The translations under genes and the position numbers were made by a program. Of a stretch of 9,324 bases of DNA, positions 6,450-9,324 are shown in pieces. The first letter of the stretch is position 1, and each line of letters opens with the position of its first letter. Origin of the DNA: Candidatus Bathyarchaeota archaeon (lineage in GTDB: Archaea > Thermoproteota > Bathyarchaeia > Bathyarchaeales > Bathycorpusculaceae); contig PIYF01000021.1 of NCBI GenBank assembly GCA_003601875.1, positions 1 to 9,324 on the forward strand. Direction: 5' to 3'. A model generated the notes under the pieces. That model was not told where the DNA came from and did not search any database. It saw nothing but the letters and a program-made list of their open reading frames with translations.

Positions 6450-7667
6450 TTAAGGGTTACTCAAAAATGTTAGAATTAAATAGATAAGAGCTAAACTTAT
6501 GCGCGGTTTCCATAATATCTTTAAAAGGGAACGTCCCTGAAAGTCGATATCTTCAATTTTTTGAAAAGTTTTTTCTAAACTCATTCTCTTAAAAAATCTT
6601 ATAGTTTCCTCTATTTTTCTATCAGAAAGTGAATTGAGCAATTTCCTAATTTTCAGCATGACACTGAAGTCTAAACCGAGATTTTCATCGCAAATTTGTT
6701 TATATTTTCGAAGAAAACTTGATGAAAAGTTATTTCTTTCTAAAGCTTCGAAAGCTGTTTTTGCAGCAATTTTTGCACAAGTCATTCCGAGAATTAAGCC
6801 TCCTCCCGTTGTTGGTTTCACTTGAGAAGCAGCATCACCTACAACTAGAAACCCGTTAGAATAAGGTTTTGAAATAGGGCCTCCTAGACTTATAGAATGG
6901 AAAGATTTCTGTAAAATTTTCGTTGTTCCAAGCTTTTCTGAAGCTTTAGGATGTTTATGTATAAGTTTTTGAAGGTAGTTTTCTGGGTTTCCCCTACTAA
7001 CAGCTAAACCTACTTTTGCTTTTCCATCCCTTTTAGGAATAAGCCAAGCGTAAAATCCTGGAGCATAATTATTTCCTAAAAAAACTTCAACTAGGTCTAA
7101 ATTTACATTTTTAACGTTTTCAACTTCGATTTGAACTGATTTAACAATCATACGGTTATTTGAAGGTAAACCAGCTTGTTTTAGAAGCCTAGCAGATATT
7201 CCTTCAGCGTCTATAACTATTTTGGATGAAAAAACTTGTTTATTTTGAAGAATCACGCCTTCCACTGTTTTTCCTTTAATTTTTAATGATTTAACCCTGG
7301 AGTTTAACATGTAGTTTGCACCAGCATTTTCAGCTAGTCTGGCAATATACTTGTCAAATAATGCACGGTTAACTGTGCATGTTACGGGAGAATTAAATTT
7401 AACAGTAAGCTCCGTATTGTATGGAGCGTGGATAACAGCGCCTTTGAAACTGTTTTCAATTATTCCTTTTGGCAGAGAATCTAACCCAAGTCTTTTAAGG
7501 TTTTTAATGCTTAAATGTCCTGCACAGTGGGTTGGAACACCAATTTCTTTATGTTCCTCAAAAACCGTTACTTTTACTCCATGTTTAGCAAGGTTTAAAG
7601 CTGCAAAGGAACCGCATGGACCTGCACCTACAACAGTTACTTCTGAAAAACCATTCATCAGCTGCAC
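6450..7667 (-). CDS. Geranylgeranyl reductase family protein (archaeal lipid double-bond reductase)
   Basis: A 405-residue FAD-dependent oxidoreductase of the geranylgeranyl reductase family. In archaea such enzymes saturate the isoprenoid chains of digeranylgeranylglycerophospholipids at the membrane face. The N-terminal dinucleotide-binding motif is VVGAGPCGS (12-20), with the acidic end of strand two at Glu37-Glu38. The family's conserved cysteine motif appears as PTHCAGH (45-51, Cys48). Later blocks are the FYAWLIPKRDG substrate-side motif (205-215) and the second FAD motif VVGDAASQVKPTTGGG (275-290). A hydrophobic tail, ISLALIYLILTFL (390-402), may help it sit on the membrane. The frame's first start is GTG 7667, 2 bp after the winged-helix gene's TAA. 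ATG 7658 (402 residues) is the alternative. Which exact lipid it reduces is not readable, since archaea often carry several paralogues. Confidence 0.9.
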   Translation of the reverse strand: MQLMNGFSEVTVVGAGPCGSFAALNLAKHGVKVTVFEEHKEIGVPTHCAGHLSIKNLKRLGLDSLPKGIIENSFKGAVIHAPYNTELTVKFNSPVTCTVNRALFDKYIARLAENAGANYMLNSRVKSLKIKGKTVEGVILQNKQVFSSKIVIDAEGISARLLKQAGLPSNNRMIVKSVQIEVENVKNVNLDLVEVFLGNNYAPGFYAWLIPKRDGKAKVGLAVSRGNPENYLQKLIHKHPKASEKLGTTKILQKSFHSISLGGPISKPYSNGFLVVGDAASQVKPTTGGGLILGMTCAKIAAKTAFEALERNNFSSSFLRKYKQICDENLGLDFSVMLKIRKLLNSLSDRKIEETIRFFKRMSLEKTFQKIEDIDFQGRSLLKILWKPRISLALIYLILTFLSNP

Positions 7668-7669
7668 TT

Positions 7670-7897
7670 TTAAGTTACAAGTTCTATTCTTCTTTTCCCG
7701 CGAGCCATAGAGGTTACACGTATCTTGCCGCCTATCTCCAACCTCATCAACAAATTGTTGAAGTCTTTAACACCTAAATCTTTAAATTCGTCATTTAACA
7801 AGTTGAAGAGCTCAGCATCTGTCATGGCGCCTTTCTTGCTTAAAATTTCTAACAAAACATAATGGGGAGGATAAGATTTCCAAACTTTAATAGGCAA
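7670..7897 (-). CDS. Small winged-helix protein of unknown function
   Basis: A 75-residue protein with the helix-turn-helix plus wing pattern of small archaeal DNA- or RNA-binding domains: YVLLEILSKKGAMTDAEL (helices 1-2), DFNNLLMRLEIGGKIRV (helix 3 into the wing) and the basic SMARGKRRIELV strand. It has no other domain. It starts with TTG at 7897, 4 bases after a strong AAGGTGA site. The ATG at 7901 is out of frame and closes after four codons. The gene follows cdc48 by 12 bp, in the same reading frame, and abuts the reductase gene with a 2-bp gap, so the three are surely co-transcribed. I do not recognise a named family. Candidate roles are autoregulation of the operon or binding nucleic acid or protein partners of Cdc48; neither is shown by the sequence. 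Confidence 0.8.
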   Translation of the reverse strand: MPIKVWKSYPPHYVLLEILSKKGAMTDAELFNLLNDEFKDLGVKDFNNLLMRLEIGGKIRVTSMARGKRRIELVT

Positions 7898-7901
7898 ACA
7901 T

Positions 7902-7908
7902 TCACCTT
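7902..7908 (-). promoter_or_regulatory. GGTGA ribosome site before the winged-helix gene
   Basis: AAGGTGA on the minus strand lies between the cdc48 stop (7912-7910) and the TTG at 7897. It is a close match to the archaeal anti-Shine-Dalgarno complement. It supports a short intergenic start at TTG and not a later in-frame ATG at codon 25. Confidence 0.55.
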
Positions 7909-7909
7909 C

Positions 7910-9324
7910 TTAAGCCACTGGAGTTACAGGTTTTTCAACTTTTCTAAGCTGTTTCATGAAATTCTTATACCAGTTCTCCATTTCAGGGGCGATTGAAGGA
8001 CCTATTATCTTCATCGCTTCGTTAAAATCTTGCATTGTAACTTCCTTTGCATTTACATCTCTTCTTAAAGCGTTCATAGCTGCTTCTCTGCATAACGCCT
8101 CTATATCAGCGCCTGAATAGTTTTTAGTCATTTCAGCAAGTTTTTTCAAATCAACATCCTTCGCTAAAGGCATGTTCTTAGTGTAAATTTTGAATATTTC
8201 AAGTCTACTTTTCTCGTCTGGTTCTGGCACATAAATTAGCCTGTCGAATCTTCCAGGTCTAAGCACAGCTGGATCAACAATGTCCGGTCTGTTTGTTGCT
8301 GCTATAACAACAATGTCTTGAAGGGTTACTATTCCATCCATTTCCGTTAAAAGTTGGCTGATAACTCTTTCTGTTACACCGCTGTCTGCAAATCCTAATC
8401 CTCGTCGGGGTACAAGGGAGTCTATTTCATCAAAAAATATTACGGCTGGAGCTGCCATTCGCGCTTTTCTGAAAACTTCTCTTATCGCCTTTTCTGATTC
8501 TCCAACCCATTTTGAAAAAACTTCAGGACCCTTAATTGTTATGAAGTTTGCTTCACTTTCCGTGGCTACAGCTCTAGCTAACAAGGTTTTACCGCAGCCA
8601 GGGGGACCATAGAGGAGAATTCCCTTAGGCGGTTTTATTCCAAGTCTCTTAAACATTTCAGGGTTTTTCAAGGGCCATTCAACAGCTTCTTTAAGTTCTT
8701 GTTTAACTTGTTCAAGACCTCCAATGTCTTCCCAGTGGACGGCTGGGACTTCAATGTAAACTTCTCTCATAGCAGTTGGCGTTATCTCCTTGTAAGCGTT
8801 GAGGAAATCTTCCATTTTAACTTCCATTTTCTCTAACACGGCTGGTGGTATACGTTCCTCTTCTAAGTTTATTTGAGGCAAATATCTTCTAAGCGCTTTC
8901 ATAGCTGTTTCTCGACATAAAGCTGCAAGGTCAGCACCGGTGTATCCATGGGTCATTTCAGCAAGTTTTTTCAAATTAACATCCTTCGCTAAGGGCATAC
9001 CTCTTGTGTGAATCTGGAGAATTTCATATCTTCCCTGTTTGTCAGGAACCCCTATCTCAATTTCTCTGTCAAATCTTCCAGGTCTACGGAGGGCGGGATC
9101 TAAAGCTCCAGGCCTGTTTGTTGCTCCTATAACAATGACGTTTCCCCTTCCTGACAATCCATCCATTAAGGCTAAAAGTTGAGCGACAACTCTTCTTTCA
9201 ACTTCACCGGTGACTTCTTCACGTTTAGGCGCTATAGCGTCTAATTCATCAATAAATATTATGCTTGGCGAGTTTTGTTGAGCTTGCTGAAATATTTCTC
9301 TAAGTCTAGCTTCTGATTCACCGT
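7910..9324 (-). CDS. cdc48: Cdc48/VAT-type AAA+ ATPase, N-terminal part missing at the window edge
   Basis: The frame runs open to the right edge, giving 470 residues of a two-ring AAA+ unfoldase (archaeal Cdc48/VAT, homologue of p97). It extracts and unfolds proteins in the cytosol and probably feeds the proteasome. The visible part starts inside ring D1, after its Walker [12 protein letters not shown], Walker B IIFIDELD (9239-9262) and the [14 protein letters not shown] and [19 protein letters not shown] arginine-finger region. Ring D2 is complete: linker VHWEDIGG, Walker A GPPGCGKT (8585-8608), Walker B VIFFDEID (8420-8443) and [20 protein letters not shown]. The N-domain and D1 Walker A lie outside the window. 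The tail after helical domain two is short and ends PVTPVA, with no HbYX proteasome-docking motif. An internal ATG at 9166 could be mistaken for the start, but the D1 coding sequence plainly continues upstream of it. Confidence 0.97.
   Translation of the reverse strand, partial: GESEARLREIFQQAQQNSPSIIFIDELDAIAPKREEVTGEVERRVVAQLLALMDGLSGRGNVIVIGATNRPGALDPALRRPGRFDREIEIGVPDKQGRYEILQIHTRGMPLAKDVNLKKLAEMTHGYTGADLAALCRETAMKALRRYLPQINLEEERIPPAVLEKMEVKMEDFLNAYKEITPTAMREVYIEVPAVHWEDIGGLEQVKQELKEAVEWPLKNPEMFKRLGIKPPKGILLYGPPGCGKTLLARAVATESEANFITIKGPEVFSKWVGESEKAIREVFRKARMAAPAVIFFDEIDSLVPRRGLGFADSGVTERVISQLLTEMDGIVTLQDIVVIAATNRPDIVDPAVLRPGRFDRLIYVPEPDEKSRLEIFKIYTKNMPLAKDVDLKKLAEMTKNYSGADIEALCREAAMNALRRDVNAKEVTMQDFNEAMKIIGPSIAPEMENWYKNFMKQLRKVEKPVTPVA
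8127..8173. repeat. Copy 1 of a 47-bp direct repeat in cdc48 (ring D2)
   Basis: This stretch encodes [21 protein letters not shown] sequence in D2. It matches 8952-8998 in ring D1 at 45 of 47 bases, including nearly all synonymous positions, while sequence on both sides is clearly more diverged. Confidence 0.8.
8952..8998. repeat. Copy 2 of the 47-bp direct repeat in cdc48 (ring D1)
   Basis: The D1 counterpart of 8127-8173, encoding [16 protein letters not shown]. The two differences are one that changes Asn/Asp and one synonymous third-position change. The copies lie 825 bp apart in direct orientation. Confidence 0.8.

Noticed and set aside
7351..7710. 119-codon open frame on the plus strand
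   Set aside because: It is antisense to the FAD-binding end of the reductase and crosses the gap into the winged-helix gene; no ribosome site or family pattern.

Overview
The window looks like a piece of an AT-rich archaeal chromosome. The evidence is the archaeal-type S-adenosylmethionine synthetase (not the bacterial MetK type), a two-ring Cdc48/VAT AAA+ ATPase, a Pth2-type peptidyl-tRNA hydrolase, a geranylgeranyl reductase for archaeal lipids, GGTGA/GGAG-type Shine-Dalgarno sites and TATA-type promoter elements. The flavour (AT-rich, single-copy housekeeping genes, frequent TTG/GTG starts) fits a TACK-group or Bathyarchaeia-like organism, but that placement is inference and the sequence alone does not prove it. 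No CRISPR array, tRNA, rRNA, transposase or phage gene is visible.

Layout: (A) 1-1250, minus strand: an M29-family aminopeptidase followed 37 bp downstream by the start of an unrecognised small gene that runs off the left edge. (B) 1251-1603: a gene-poor gap with a candidate promoter for the aminopeptidase and, on the plus strand, what looks like the decayed C-terminal end of an SPFH/Band 7 (slipin-like) protein with a one-base frameshift. (C) 1604-4638: S-adenosylmethionine synthetase on the minus strand, divergent from a plus-strand pair made of an XRE-type HTH protein with two CBS domains and a DHH/DHHA1 phosphoesterase whose start overlaps the regulator's end by 4 bp. The two divergent units share a 93-bp start-to-start interval with a palindromic TATA element almost exactly at its centre. 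(D) 4663-9324, minus strand: a compact five-gene run, transcribed cdc48 -> small winged-helix protein -> geranylgeranyl reductase -> pth2 -> truD, with gaps of 2 to 30 bp. cdc48 is cut by the right edge, so about half of it is present (the end of ring D1 and all of ring D2).

How the genes fit together: region D combines protein unfolding (Cdc48), peptidyl-tRNA recycling (Pth2), tRNA pseudouridylation (TruD) and reduction of membrane-lipid isoprenoid chains, with a small winged-helix protein of unknown role tightly coupled between cdc48 and the reductase. Region C is the most suggestive regulatory arrangement: a DNA-binding protein with a CBS pair, a module that in other proteins binds adenosyl ligands including S-adenosylmethionine, is transcribed back to back with the enzyme that makes S-adenosylmethionine. 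I did not find a clearly new multi-gene system. The points most worth a second look are this regulator/mat pair, the decayed SPFH fragment, an unusually well-conserved nucleotide repeat between the two rings of cdc48, and a DHH enzyme with a non-canonical fourth motif.
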